DNA of 64,000 nucleotides from Tabrizicola sp. (GTDB lineage: Bacteria; Pseudomonadota; Alphaproteobacteria; Rhodobacterales; Rhodobacteraceae). The stretch covers positions 62,001-126,000 of the forward strand of contig NZ_JAUCZH010000004.1 in the NCBI RefSeq assembly GCF_030373185.1, given 5' to 3'. The position numbers and the translations under genes were made by a program. Below, one piece after another: positions 45,227-53,508 of this stretch. Under the pieces are notes generated by a model. It made no database searches. It had not been told where the DNA came from and was given only the letters and a program-made list of their open reading frames with translations. Position 1 is the first letter of the stretch, and the number at the start of each line of letters is the position of its first letter.

Positions 45227-47053
45227 ATGACCTTGCACCTGCCCCAGCCCGTCCGTGATGCCAATGCCGCCAGCGGTGGCTTCGGTGATCTGCCCGACTG
45301 GGATCTGACCGACCTTTACCCCGCCCCCGACGCGCCGGAATTCTCCCGTGACATGGCAGCGCTGGAAACCGGCTGCGCGGGGTTTGCCGAGGCTTACGAA
45401 GGCAAGCTGGCGGGTCTGGATGCGGCAGGGCTGCTGGCATGCGTACAGGACTACGAGCGGATCGACATCCTTGCCGGGCGGCTGATGTCCTTTGCGGGCC
45501 TGCGGTATTATCAGAACACCATGGACAGCGACCGCGCCAAGTTCATGGCGGATGCGCAAGACCGGGTAACCAACGCCACCACGCCATTGGTGTTCTTCAG
45601 CCTTGAATTCAACCGTCTGGAAGATGATCACCTGAACCGTCTGATGGAGGGAAACGCGGGGCTTGCCCGCTACAAGCCGGTTTTCGACCGGATGCGCGCG
45701 ATGCGGCCGCACCAGCTTTCGGACGAGCTGGAAAAGTTCCTGCATGACGAAAGCGTGGTCGGCGCAAGTGCCTGGAACAAGCTCTTTGACGAAACGATGG
45801 CGGGTCTGATGTTCTCGGTCGCGGGTGAGGCCGAGCCTTTGAACCTTGAAGCGACGCTGAACCTTCTGACCGACCCCGAACGCCCCAAACGCGAAGCCGC
45901 AGCCCGGGCGCTGGCGGAAGTCTTTGACAAGAACGTCCGGCTTTTTGCCCGCATCCACAACACGCTGGCCAAGGAAAAGGAAATCCACGACCGCTGGCGC
46001 AAGATGCCGACGCCGCAGCATGGCCGCCACCTGGCGAACCACGTCGAGCCCGAAGTGGTCGAGGCGCTGAGAAATGCGGTGGTCGGCGCCTATCCGAAGC
46101 TGAGCCACCGCTATTACCGGCTGAAGGCGAAATGGCTGGGGCTGGAAAAGTTGCAGGTCTGGGACCGCAATGCCCCTTTGCCGATCGAGACGCCAAAGCT
46201 GGTAGACTGGCCAACCGCACGCAGCATGGTCATGGAGGCTTACGGGGCCTTTGACCCGCGCATGGCGGACCTTGCCAAACCGTTCTTCGAGAAAGGCTGG
46301 ATCGACGCAGGCGTGAAGCCGGGCAAGGCCCCGGGCGCTTTTGCCCACCCGACCGTGACGACCGTCCACCCCTATGTGATGCTGAACTACCTTGGCAAAC
46401 CACGCGACGTGATGACCCTTGCGCACGAACTGGGCCATGGCGTCCATCAGGTGCTGGCGGCCGAACAGGGCGAACTTCTGGCCTCTACCCCCCTGACGCT
46501 GGCCGAAACGGCAAGCGTTTTCGGCGAGATGCTGACCTTCCGCAAGCTTCTGGATCAGGCCAGGACCCAAGCCGAGAAGAAGACCCTCCTCGCCGGCAAG
46601 GTCGAGGACATGATCAACACGGTCGTCCGCCAGATCGCCTTTTACGACTTTGAGTGCAAGCTGCACGCCGCACGCGCCGAGGGTGAGCTGACGCCCGACG
46701 ATATCAATGCGCTCTGGATGTCAATTCAGGCGGAATCGCTGGGCGATGCGTTCGAGTTCATGGACGGCTACGAAACCTTCTGGGCCTATATCCCGCATTT
46801 CGTGCATTCCCCCTTCTACGTCTACGCCTACGCCTTCGGGGATGGGCTGGTGAACGCGCTTTATGCGGCCTATGCGGGCGGCCTTCCGGAGTTCGAAGAG
46901 AAATACTTCGCCATGCTGAAAGCCGGTGGGTCAATGCACCACAAGGAACTGCTGGCCCCCTTCGGCCTTGATGCAAGCGACCCGAAGTTCTGGGATCAGG
47001 GCCTGTCGATGATCGCGGGCTTTATCGACGAATTGGAGGCGATGGAGGGCTGA
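45227..47053 (+). CDS. pepF: M3-family oligoendopeptidase (PepF type)
   Basis: 608-aa cytoplasmic zinc peptidase that cleaves oligopeptides. The HExxH motif is in TLAHELGHGVHQVLAAEQGELLASTPLTLAETASVFGEM, with the downstream glutamate in LAETASVFGE. FSLEFNRLEDDHLNRLM and RYYQNTMDSDRAKFMADAQ lie in the N-terminal helical domain. The length is typical of oligoendopeptidase F. It starts about 100 bases after the ligase gene and is probably an independent unit. Confidence 0.92.
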   Translation: MTLHLPQPVRDANAASGGFGDLPDWDLTDLYPAPDAPEFSRDMAALETGCAGFAEAYEGKLAGLDAAGLLACVQDYERIDILAGRLMSFAGLRYYQNTMDSDRAKFMADAQDRVTNATTPLVFFSLEFNRLEDDHLNRLMEGNAGLARYKPVFDRMRAMRPHQLSDELEKFLHDESVVGASAWNKLFDETMAGLMFSVAGEAEPLNLEATLNLLTDPERPKREAAARALAEVFDKNVRLFARIHNTLAKEKEIHDRWRKMPTPQHGRHLANHVEPEVVEALRNAVVGAYPKLSHRYYRLKAKWLGLEKLQVWDRNAPLPIETPKLVDWPTARSMVMEAYGAFDPRMADLAKPFFEKGWIDAGVKPGKAPGAFAHPTVTTVHPYVMLNYLGKPRDVMTLAHELGHGVHQVLAAEQGELLASTPLTLAETASVFGEMLTFRKLLDQARTQAEKKTLLAGKVEDMINTVVRQIAFYDFECKLHAARAEGELTPDDINALWMSIQAESLGDAFEFMDGYETFWAYIPHFVHSPFYVYAYAFGDGLVNALYAAYAGGLPEFEEKYFAMLKAGGSMHHKELLAPFGLDASDPKFWDQGLSMIAGFIDELEAMEG

Positions 47054-47074
47054 CGCCCGCCCGCACCACCACCC

Positions 47075-47923
47075 TTACACCCGTTCGCTGCGCAGACGGT
47101 TCAGGTCATCCAGATGCGCCGCCATCAGCGCGGCGCCTTCGTCGATGCCGGAGGCGGCGGCGTCGGCGTCAACAATGCGGGCGATGTCCGGGTCATGGCC
47201 GACGATCGGCCCACCAACCAGCACCCAGACCTGCGGGCAGCGGATGCGCAGCGCCACGATCAGGCGGGCGGTGGCAAAGGTCATCGACGGCAAGGATGCC
47301 GACAGCCCGACCATGGTCGGTTGCAGGCGGGCAATTTCTTCGACCAGTGCCTCATGGCCAAGGCCAAGGCGCAGCGCGATGTCCCAGCCGTTGCGGCGCA
47401 GCGTATCGGCGGCAATCGTGGCGCCGATGCCATGCACCTCACCGGGGACGCTGGCAAAGACCGCTTCCGCTCCCGGTGGTGCGGTCAGGCGTTCGGCCAG
47501 AAAGACCGCGCGCAGATCGCGCAGGATCGCATAAACCCGACCGGCCCCAAGGATGACCTGTGCGGCCGTCGCCTCGTCCCGGTCCCAGCGCTGGCCAAGG
47601 CGGCGTGCGGCCTCGGCGATGTAGGCATGATAGAGTGCGTCGGCCGACATGCCATCCAGCCGCGCGCTGCGGACCAGATCGGCAGCAGCGGTATCGTCCG
47701 ATGACAAAAGCGCATCGCAAAGGTGTTCCACCTCTGCCGTCTTTGGCTGGCCATTTTGCGGCGCGTGCAAAGGTTCAATCCGGCTGACACGAAGAATCAC
47801 CTCTCGCGCCAGAACCCGCAAGGCGGCGTTCGGAAGTGTCTGCCCCCGCTGCATCAGATGATCATGCGCGCGCAACAGCTGCGGCACGGGCGGAACGGAA
47901 ATTGCAGCGTATCCTTCAGACAT
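47075..47923 (-). CDS. Cobalamin-binding-domain protein (PpaA/AerR-like)
   Basis: 282 aa from MSEGYAAISVPPVPQ. A helical N-terminal part (LCDALLSSDDTAAADLVRSARLDGMSADALYHAYIAEAARRLGQRWDRDEATAAQVILG) matches the B12-binding cap (compare the family motif W.D). The C-terminal Rossmann domain holds GEVHGIGATIAADTLRRNGWDIALRLG, where His replaces the DxHxxG motif as ExHxxG, and LVGGPIVG. This is the arrangement of light- and redox-sensing regulators PpaA/AerR in Rhodobacter. No photosynthesis genes lie in the window. The track's TTG start is less likely. Confidence 0.82.
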   Translation of the reverse strand: MSEGYAAISVPPVPQLLRAHDHLMQRGQTLPNAALRVLAREVILRVSRIEPLHAPQNGQPKTAEVEHLCDALLSSDDTAAADLVRSARLDGMSADALYHAYIAEAARRLGQRWDRDEATAAQVILGAGRVYAILRDLRAVFLAERLTAPPGAEAVFASVPGEVHGIGATIAADTLRRNGWDIALRLGLGHEALVEEIARLQPTMVGLSASLPSMTFATARLIVALRIRCPQVWVLVGGPIVGHDPDIARIVDADAAASGIDEGAALMAAHLDDLNRLRSERV

Positions 47924-48100
47924 TGGCGCACTTTCAGCTGAAGAGGGAAACGCAACTTTCAGGACTGGCAACCACTTTCACGCGGTATCGCAACTTCGCC
48001 GGATTGGCCCGGGCAATCTGGACAATCGCCCATTGCCCCTGACCATATCACAGGCCTGTGACAGCAGGCCAAAATTAACCGCCGCAGCGCAGCAAGGGTA

Positions 48101-48132
48101 AAAGAGCCGGGCAGACCCGCAGGACGCCCGGC
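48101..48132 (-). terminator. Terminator after the Gfo/Idh/MocA gene
   Basis: GCCGGGC and GCCCGGC (48106-48112 and 48126-48132) form a 7-bp GC stem with a 13-base loop, and the minus strand then runs TCTTTT. It begins 15 bases past the stop codon and fits a Rho-independent terminator. Confidence 0.75.
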
Positions 48133-48146
48133 CACTTTGGCAGCGA

Positions 48147-49130
48147 TCAGATGTCGACTGCCACGTCATAGACCCGGTCCATCATCGCTTGCGTGCCGCG
48201 CACGAATTCCAGCGGACACGGATAGGCGGCCCCTTCGCGGACGGTCCGGCCGAAGGCCTCGACCTGCAACTTGTAGTGGTTGGCGGTCGGGAAGCGTTCC
48301 ACCGTCACGCGGTTGCCGTTCTGGTGCAACTCCACCTCGGCCAGATCGTTGACATTGGCGTTGAACGGCCCGCCTTCCAGCCGGATCATGCCCTTGGTCC
48401 CCTGGAACGTGGCGACCTGACGGTTATACATCCGCATCGAGGTGGTCGAGCCATAGGTAAAGCGGCCACCCGGGCCTTCCATGATCCCGGCGACCTGCGC
48501 AAACACGTCCACCCCGTTTTCGCGGTGGATGCGGGCCGACAGGTCCACCGGTTCCGCCCCGGTCACAAAGCGGGCGCAGCCGAAGGTGTAGACGCCGATA
48601 TCTCGCAGCGACCCGCCACCGGTTTCGGGCTTGTTGCGGATGTTTCCCGTTTCGGTCAGGTTGAAGCTGAAGGCCACATCGGCATGGACAAGGGTGCCGA
48701 TCTCGCCCGCCTCGAACCATTCCTTCGCGCGCTGCCACTGAGGGTGATGGACGATCATGTAGGCCTCGGCCGCAAGAAGCCCGGTGCGGTCACGCGCGGC
48801 GATGATCTGGTCGATCTCATGCGCCTTCATGGCGATGGGCTTTTCGGTCAGCACATGCTTGCCCGCCGCCAGCGCCTTCAACGTCCATTCCACATGCATG
48901 TGGTTCGGCAGCGGGACATAGACCGCGTCGATCGTGGGATCGGCCAGCAGGGCGTCATAGCTGGAATGGACCACAAGACCGGGGGCGAAGGTGCTGAAGC
49001 CTTCTGCCTTGGCGGGGTCCGAGGTCGCGAGGGCGGCAAGTTCCGCCCCATGTGCGGCGTGGATTGCAGGCGCCATATGTTCGCGGGCGAATCTCGCAGC
49101 CCCAAGCACGCCCCATCTGACCGGTTTCAT
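48147..49130 (-). CDS. Gfo/Idh/MocA-family oxidoreductase
   Basis: 327-aa NAD(P)-dependent sugar/polyol oxidoreductase. VRWGVLGAARFAREHMAPAI is the Rossmann motif. AVYVPLPNHMHVEWTLKALAAGKHVLTEKPIAMKA holds the EKP motif with the catalytic lysine. GGGSLRDIGVYTFGCARFVTG holds the D-x3-H-like region (here Asp, Tyr, no histidine), a small deviation. The start at 49130 (MKPVRWGV) follows a G-rich ribosome site; an ATG at 49145 is possible. Substrate unknown; it is a single gene with its own terminator. Confidence 0.88.
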   Translation of the reverse strand: MKPVRWGVLGAARFAREHMAPAIHAAHGAELAALATSDPAKAEGFSTFAPGLVVHSSYDALLADPTIDAVYVPLPNHMHVEWTLKALAAGKHVLTEKPIAMKAHEIDQIIAARDRTGLLAAEAYMIVHHPQWQRAKEWFEAGEIGTLVHADVAFSFNLTETGNIRNKPETGGGSLRDIGVYTFGCARFVTGAEPVDLSARIHRENGVDVFAQVAGIMEGPGGRFTYGSTTSMRMYNRQVATFQGTKGMIRLEGGPFNANVNDLAEVELHQNGNRVTVERFPTANHYKLQVEAFGRTVREGAAYPCPLEFVRGTQAMMDRVYDVAVDI

Positions 49131-49254
49131 CCCAAAGCCCCCCATGATTTGATCGCAAGACGCATGTGTCCAGAAAACCGGCGATCATTCAACCCGTCGG
49201 ACAGGCAGACAGGTCAATGGACCGCTAGAAATGTCCTGGGCAAGCGCCCGGCTG

Positions 49255-50004
49255 TCAGGGCTTCGCGGGCGCTCGCAAACCTTGCAGGAAAAGCCACAGG
49301 ATCGACGACAGATAGGTTAGCGACAGGATCAGCAGCGTGATCCACGGATAGGTAAGCAGGGCCGCCACCACCATCACCGACCCGACCAGCGCATAGCGGG
49401 CCAGGTCGGCCGCAATGGTGATCCGCTTCAACGACGGGGTTCTGGTGCGGCTGATCATCAAGGCACCGATGCCCACCATCCACAGCGCCACGACCGCGGG
49501 TGACAACTCGACCGTGCTGTTCAAGGCAAAGACAAGATACATCGGCACCAGCGCAAGCATCGCTCCGGCTGGCGATGGCACCCCGATGAACGCGGTCTTT
49601 TCGGCAGGCTCGCCTTCCGCGCGCGATCCGACATTGAACCGCGCCAGCCGCAGCATGCAGCAGACGGCATAGACCAGCACCGCGATCCAGCCAAGGTTGG
49701 TATCGGCCCGCAACGCCCAAAGATAGAGAACCAGCGCCGGAGTGACGCCGAAGTTCACGAAATCGCACAGGCTGTCGAGTTCGGCCCCGATGGCGCTTTC
49801 CGATTTCAGCATCCGGGCCAACCGCCCGTCCAACCCATCCAGCGCCGCCGCCGTGCCGATCAGCAACACCGCCATCGGAAAATTGCCCGCAATCGCAAAG
49901 CGGATCGCCGTCAACCCGGCACAAAGCGCAAGGATCGAGATCAGGTTCGGCAACAGCTTCAACAGCAGAAGTTGCCGGGGGGGATCAGCCGGTTTGCGGG
50001 CCAT
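49255..50004 (-). CDS. pssA: CDP-diacylglycerol--serine O-phosphatidyltransferase
   Basis: PssA makes phosphatidylserine from CDP-diacylglycerol and serine at the inner membrane. The CDP-alcohol phosphotransferase motif is intact: DGLDGRLARMLKSESAIGAELDSLCD. About seven hydrophobic helices, 249 aa from MARKPADPPRQLLLLKLLPN; the track's extra 29 residues belong to the overlapping end of psd. The start is six bases from the psd stop, so psd-pssA form an operon for phosphatidylethanolamine. Confidence 0.95.
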   Translation of the reverse strand: MARKPADPPRQLLLLKLLPNLISILALCAGLTAIRFAIAGNFPMAVLLIGTAAALDGLDGRLARMLKSESAIGAELDSLCDFVNFGVTPALVLYLWALRADTNLGWIAVLVYAVCCMLRLARFNVGSRAEGEPAEKTAFIGVPSPAGAMLALVPMYLVFALNSTVELSPAVVALWMVGIGALMISRTRTPSLKRITIAADLARYALVGSVMVVAALLTYPWITLLILSLTYLSSILWLFLQGLRAPAKP

Positions 50005-50009
50005 CTGTG

Positions 50010-50702
50010 TCAGTCCACCACGGCCGCGCGGGCCGGGGCATCCTGCCCGATCAGCGCGATCACGGTCTCGCCCGCGACCATGGTCTGCCACAGCGCGACC
50101 TGAGGCTCTACGCCTTCTGGCAGGTAGACATCCAGACGGCTGCCAAAACGGATCAGCCCGAAGCGTTCGCCAGTGCGCAACGCGTCACCGGGTTTGGTCC
50201 AGCACATGATCCGCCGCGCCACCAGCCCGGCAATCTGCACCACGGCAATCTTGCGGCCATCCGCCACCTCGATCGCCAAGGCGTTGCGTTCGTTTTCTTC
50301 CGACGCCTTGTCAAGCGAGGCGTTGAAGAACTTGCCCGGACGATAGGCCACCGCCGTCACCTTGCCCGCGATGGGTGCGCGGTTCACATGGCAGTTGAAC
50401 ACGTTCATGAACACCGACACCCGGGTCAGGGCCTCTGGCCCGAGCCCCAGTTCCGCCGGAGGCACCGCACGTTCGATCAGGCTGACCACTCCATCAGCCG
50501 GGCTGACCAGAAGCCCCGCATTCTGCGGCACTGCACGCTTGGGATCGCGAAAGAAATAATAGCACCAGACCGTCAGGCCAAGGCCAAGCCAGCCAAGGGG
50601 ATCCCAGATCCAGAACAGAACCAGCGTCACCGCCGCGAAGATCGCGACGAACTTGTAGCCCTCGGGGTGCATGGGCTTGAGGAATGTATCGGTCATTTTC
50701 AT
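50010..50702 (-). CDS. psd: Phosphatidylserine decarboxylase
   Basis: Psd decarboxylates phosphatidylserine to phosphatidylethanolamine. This is the short form (230 aa). [14 protein letters not shown] and [16 protein letters not shown] are family motifs. The self-cleavage site Gly-Ser lies in [14 protein letters not shown] near residue 190, giving the pyruvoyl group. Two N-terminal helices ([36 protein letters not shown]) anchor it. It precedes pssA in the same operon. Confidence 0.95.
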   Translation of the reverse strand: MKMTDTFLKPMHPEGYKFVAIFAAVTLVLFWIWDPLGWLGLGLTVWCYYFFRDPKRAVPQNAGLLVSPADGVVSLIERAVPPAELGLGPEALTRVSVFMNVFNCHVNRAPIAGKVTAVAYRPGKFFNASLDKASEENERNALAIEVADGRKIAVVQIAGLVARRIMCWTKPGDALRTGERFGLIRFGSRLDVYLPEGVEPQVALWQTMVAGETVIALIGQDAPARAAVVD

Positions 50703-50759
50703 GCCTGCCTCCTACCCCTCGCGGCGTTGGGGAGCAAATGAAAACCTGTCGCAGCAGAA

Positions 50760-50785
50760 TGCCGGAGCCTTCAAAGGCTCCGGCA
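50760..50785 (-). terminator. Strong hairpin between rpoH and psd
   Basis: TGCCGGAGCCTT and AAGGCTCCGGCA pair over 12 positions around a 2-base loop, 41 bases past the rpoH stop. A smaller dyad, CCTGAGG/CCTCAGG, overlaps the rpoH stop itself. Neither has a clear T run, but the main stem is stable enough to be the rpoH transcript end. Confidence 0.6.
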
Positions 50786-50825
50786 CTATTGCACGGCCCT
50801 GCTGTACGGCCCTGAGGTTTCACCC

Positions 50826-51722
50826 TCAGGCAGGGACGACCATGCCCTTGCCCTTGGCCAGTTCGCGCATCCTGGCTTGCAGCTTTTCGAAAGCCCGCAC
50901 CTCGATCTGGCGGATACGCTCACGGCTGACGCCATAACTTTCCGACAGTTCTTCCAGCGTGACCGGGTCTTCAGAAAGTCGGCGCTGCATCAGCACGTCC
51001 TTTTCGCGGTCGTTCAGAACCGCCATCGCCTGCACCAGAAGCGCACGCCGGGCGTCCATTTCGTCTTTCTCGGCATAGGCACCGGCCTGATCGCTGTCTT
51101 CATCCTCCAGCCAGTCCTGCCACTGGGTCGATCCGTCACCATCAGACCCCACGGTCGCGTTCAGGCTGGCATCAGACCCGGACAGGCGGCGGTTCATGTC
51201 GATGACCTCGGACTCGGTCACGGACAGATCCTTGGCGATCTGGGCCACATTTTCCGGGCGCAGGTCGCCTTCCTCCAGCGCGCCGACCTTTGCCTTGGCC
51301 TTGCGCAGATTGAAGAACAGCTTTTTCTGAGCCGAGGTGGTGCCAAGTTTCACCAAGGACCACGACCGCAGGATATATTCCTGAATCGAGGCGCGGATCC
51401 ACCACATCGCATAGGTCGCCAAACGAAAGCCCTTTTCGGGATCAAAGCGTTTGACTGCCTGCATCAGACCAACGTTCGCTTCAGAAATCACCTCCGCCTG
51501 CGGCAGACCATAGCCGCGATAGCCCATGGCGATCTTGGCCGCGAGACGCAGGTGGCTGGTCACCATCTTGTGGGCCGCTGCGCTGTCCTGGTGGTCTACC
51601 CAGCGCTTGGCCAGCATGTATTCCTCTTCCGGTTCCAGCAGCGGAAACTTGCGGATTTCCTGCATGTAGCGGTTCAGCCCCTGTTCCGGGCTGGGTGCAG
51701 GAAGGTTGGTATAGGTGCTCAT
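50826..51722 (-). CDS. rpoH: RNA polymerase sigma factor RpoH (sigma32)
   Basis: RpoH directs heat-shock and, in Rhodobacteraceae, singlet-oxygen response genes. The RpoH box region QKKLFFNLRKAKAKV is present. Region 2 is AEVISEANVGLMQAVKRFDPEKGFRLATYAMWWIRASIQEYILRSWSLVK and region 4 is REKDVLMQRRLSEDPVTLEELSESYGVSRERIRQIEVRAFEKL. 298 aa from MSTYTNLPAPSPEQG. Rhodobacter often has two rpoH genes; the paralogue cannot be told apart here. Confidence 0.95.
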   Translation of the reverse strand: MSTYTNLPAPSPEQGLNRYMQEIRKFPLLEPEEEYMLAKRWVDHQDSAAAHKMVTSHLRLAAKIAMGYRGYGLPQAEVISEANVGLMQAVKRFDPEKGFRLATYAMWWIRASIQEYILRSWSLVKLGTTSAQKKLFFNLRKAKAKVGALEEGDLRPENVAQIAKDLSVTESEVIDMNRRLSGSDASLNATVGSDGDGSTQWQDWLEDEDSDQAGAYAEKDEMDARRALLVQAMAVLNDREKDVLMQRRLSEDPVTLEELSESYGVSRERIRQIEVRAFEKLQARMRELAKGKGMVVPA

Positions 51723-52033
51723 GTCGTGCCCCCAATTTGCCCCGGTGCGATTGCGCCCCCGAGAGATCGCGTAATCTATGGCGCTGGTCTGCCTCACGCA
51801 AGAGTAGGCAATACCACCACCTTGTTAATGCCAGATGTCCATCGAACAGCCGAATGTGAAGCATTGTGACATTCTGCTCACGCGAATGTCAGGGTTCCCC
51901 CCGGACCGCTGTCGGGAAAACCCGACCGGAGAGCAACGCGCACCATGTCTGTCGCAGGGTCGCCAAGGGATGCAACATCCGGAAGGTTCCCGATAGCGCG
52001 GCGCCATGGGCCAGATCCCGGTGCGTCAGCGCC
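51723..52033. other. Intergenic region upstream of rpoH
   Basis: The 311 bases between rluD and rpoH (both minus) hold no convincing ORF. A hairpin GTCGGG-aaaa-CCCGAC (51911-51926) may end rluD transcription. On the minus strand, CTTGCG-N18-TAGATT lies about 45 bases before the rpoH start and is a weak promoter candidate. I cannot assign it to sigma70 or RpoH. Confidence 0.35.
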
Positions 52034-53098
52034 TTAGCCCTTTCGCAGGGCATCAAGAAGCCTGGCCATGTCCTCTGGCAGGTCTGCGCTGAACTCCAGC
52101 CGCTGACCCGAAACGGGGTGGAGAAAGCCAAGCGTTGCCGCGTGCAGCGCCTGGCGGGGAAAGCTGTTGGCAGCCTCGGCGGCGGCGCCAAGGGCCTTGA
52201 CCGGCAATCTGCGCTTGCCGCCATAGGTCTGATCACCGACCAGCCCATGCCCGGCATAGGCCAGATGCACGCGGATCTGATGGGTCCGCCCGGTTTCCAG
52301 CCAACATTCCACCAGCGCGGCCTGAGCGGCAAAGTCTTCGACCACCCGGGCGCGGGTTACGGCATGTCGGCCGGTTTCCCAGACCACGGCCTGCCGCTGG
52401 CGGTCGGTCTTGTGTCGGGCAAGGCCTGTGGCAATGCGCAGGATGCCTCCGGCTTCAAAACTGATCCCGCGCAAGCCGCGCAAGCGCGGATCGCCCGCTT
52501 GCGGCACCCCATGCACCACCGCCAGATAGCGGCGGTTGACCGAGTGATCCTCGAACTGGCGGGCAAGGCCGTGATGGGCGCGATCAGATTTCGCCACCAC
52601 CAGAAGCCCGGTCGTGTCCTTGTCGATCCGGTGAACGATCCCCGGCCGCCGTTCACCGCCGATGCCGGAAAGTGTGTCACCGCAATGATGCAAAAGCGCA
52701 TTGACCAGCGTGCCGGATGGTGACCCCGGCGCGGGATGCACCACCATGCCCGCAGGCTTGTCGATCACGATCAGGTCGGCGTCTTCCCAGATCACGGTCA
52801 GGGGAATGGCCTCGGCCAGCGTCTCGACCGCAATGGCAGGGTCAAGGCGCAGCTGGTAGACCTGCCCCTCGGCCACCTTCGCCTTGGGGTCGGTCACGGC
52901 CTGCCCGTCGCGGCTGACCGCACCATCTGCGATCATCCGCATCAGGCGCGAGCGGGAAAGTGCCGCTTGCTCTGGCACGGCGGCGGCAAGCGCCTTATCA
53001 AGACGGGCGGGGGCATCTTCGCCGATGGTCACCGTCAGGGTGCCGCCGGTCGCAAAGGCGCCCGCGCTTTCTTCGTCGTCCTCGAAAGGGTCGTCCAT
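52034..53098 (-). CDS. rluD: Ribosomal large subunit pseudouridine synthase RluD
   Basis: RluD modifies uridines in helix 69 of 23S rRNA. The S4-like N-terminal domain (ARLDKALAAAVPEQAALSRSRLMRMIADGAVSRDG) is followed by the catalytic motif GIVHRIDKDTTGLLVVAK with the essential aspartate. GRTHQIRVHLAYAGHGLVGDQTYG is the conserved C-terminal segment. 354 aa from the ATG at 53098, which overlaps the start of the divergent gene; an alternative start within the first 20 codons cannot be excluded. Confidence 0.94.
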   Translation of the reverse strand: MDDPFEDDEESAGAFATGGTLTVTIGEDAPARLDKALAAAVPEQAALSRSRLMRMIADGAVSRDGQAVTDPKAKVAEGQVYQLRLDPAIAVETLAEAIPLTVIWEDADLIVIDKPAGMVVHPAPGSPSGTLVNALLHHCGDTLSGIGGERRPGIVHRIDKDTTGLLVVAKSDRAHHGLARQFEDHSVNRRYLAVVHGVPQAGDPRLRGLRGISFEAGGILRIATGLARHKTDRQRQAVVWETGRHAVTRARVVEDFAAQAALVECWLETGRTHQIRVHLAYAGHGLVGDQTYGGKRRLPVKALGAAAEAANSFPRQALHAATLGFLHPVSGQRLEFSADLPEDMARLLDALRKG

Positions 53099-53447
53099 GT
53101 CTGATCCCGCCTCGCCCGGTATTGCCCCGCCAGATGGCCCCGAAAGCATGGCCTTGCCGCCCAGCCTGCGACTGCTGAAATGGCTCGTGATCGTGCTGAC
53201 CCTTACCATGATCGGCGGTGTCATAACCGTGGTGGGGCTGATTGTCACCCGGATGCCGCAGGCTTTTTCCGCGCAAGCTCCGGATGTGCCGACAGACCTT
53301 TCCCTGCCCGAAGGCGTCAAGGCCGCCGCGGTGACCTTTGGCACGGGCTGGGTCGCCGTGGTCACGACCGATGACAGGATCCTGATCTTCGGCCGCGACG
53401 GTGCTTTGCGGCAAGAGGTGACGCTGCAAGCTGGCGAAACCCCTTGA
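53097..53447 (+). CDS. Small membrane protein (DUF6476-like)
   Basis: 116 aa from MSDPASPGIAPPDGP. One transmembrane helix (LLKWLVIVLTLTMIGGVITVVGLIV, about residues 28-52) is followed by a small periplasmic domain ending in beta-like strands (VAVVTTDDRILIFGRDGALRQEV). I recall DUF6476 for this layout beside rluD in Rhodobacteraceae. Its ATG overlaps the rluD ATG head to head, so its promoter must lie within rluD coding sequence or vice versa. Function unknown. Confidence 0.75.
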   Translation: MSDPASPGIAPPDGPESMALPPSLRLLKWLVIVLTLTMIGGVITVVGLIVTRMPQAFSAQAPDVPTDLSLPEGVKAAAVTFGTGWVAVVTTDDRILIFGRDGALRQEVTLQAGETP

Positions 53448-53508
53448 CCGGGAACGGGATGACGGTCCTAGCTGCAACACCCTCCGCAGCAGCCCGAGTG
53501 TCAGAGAG

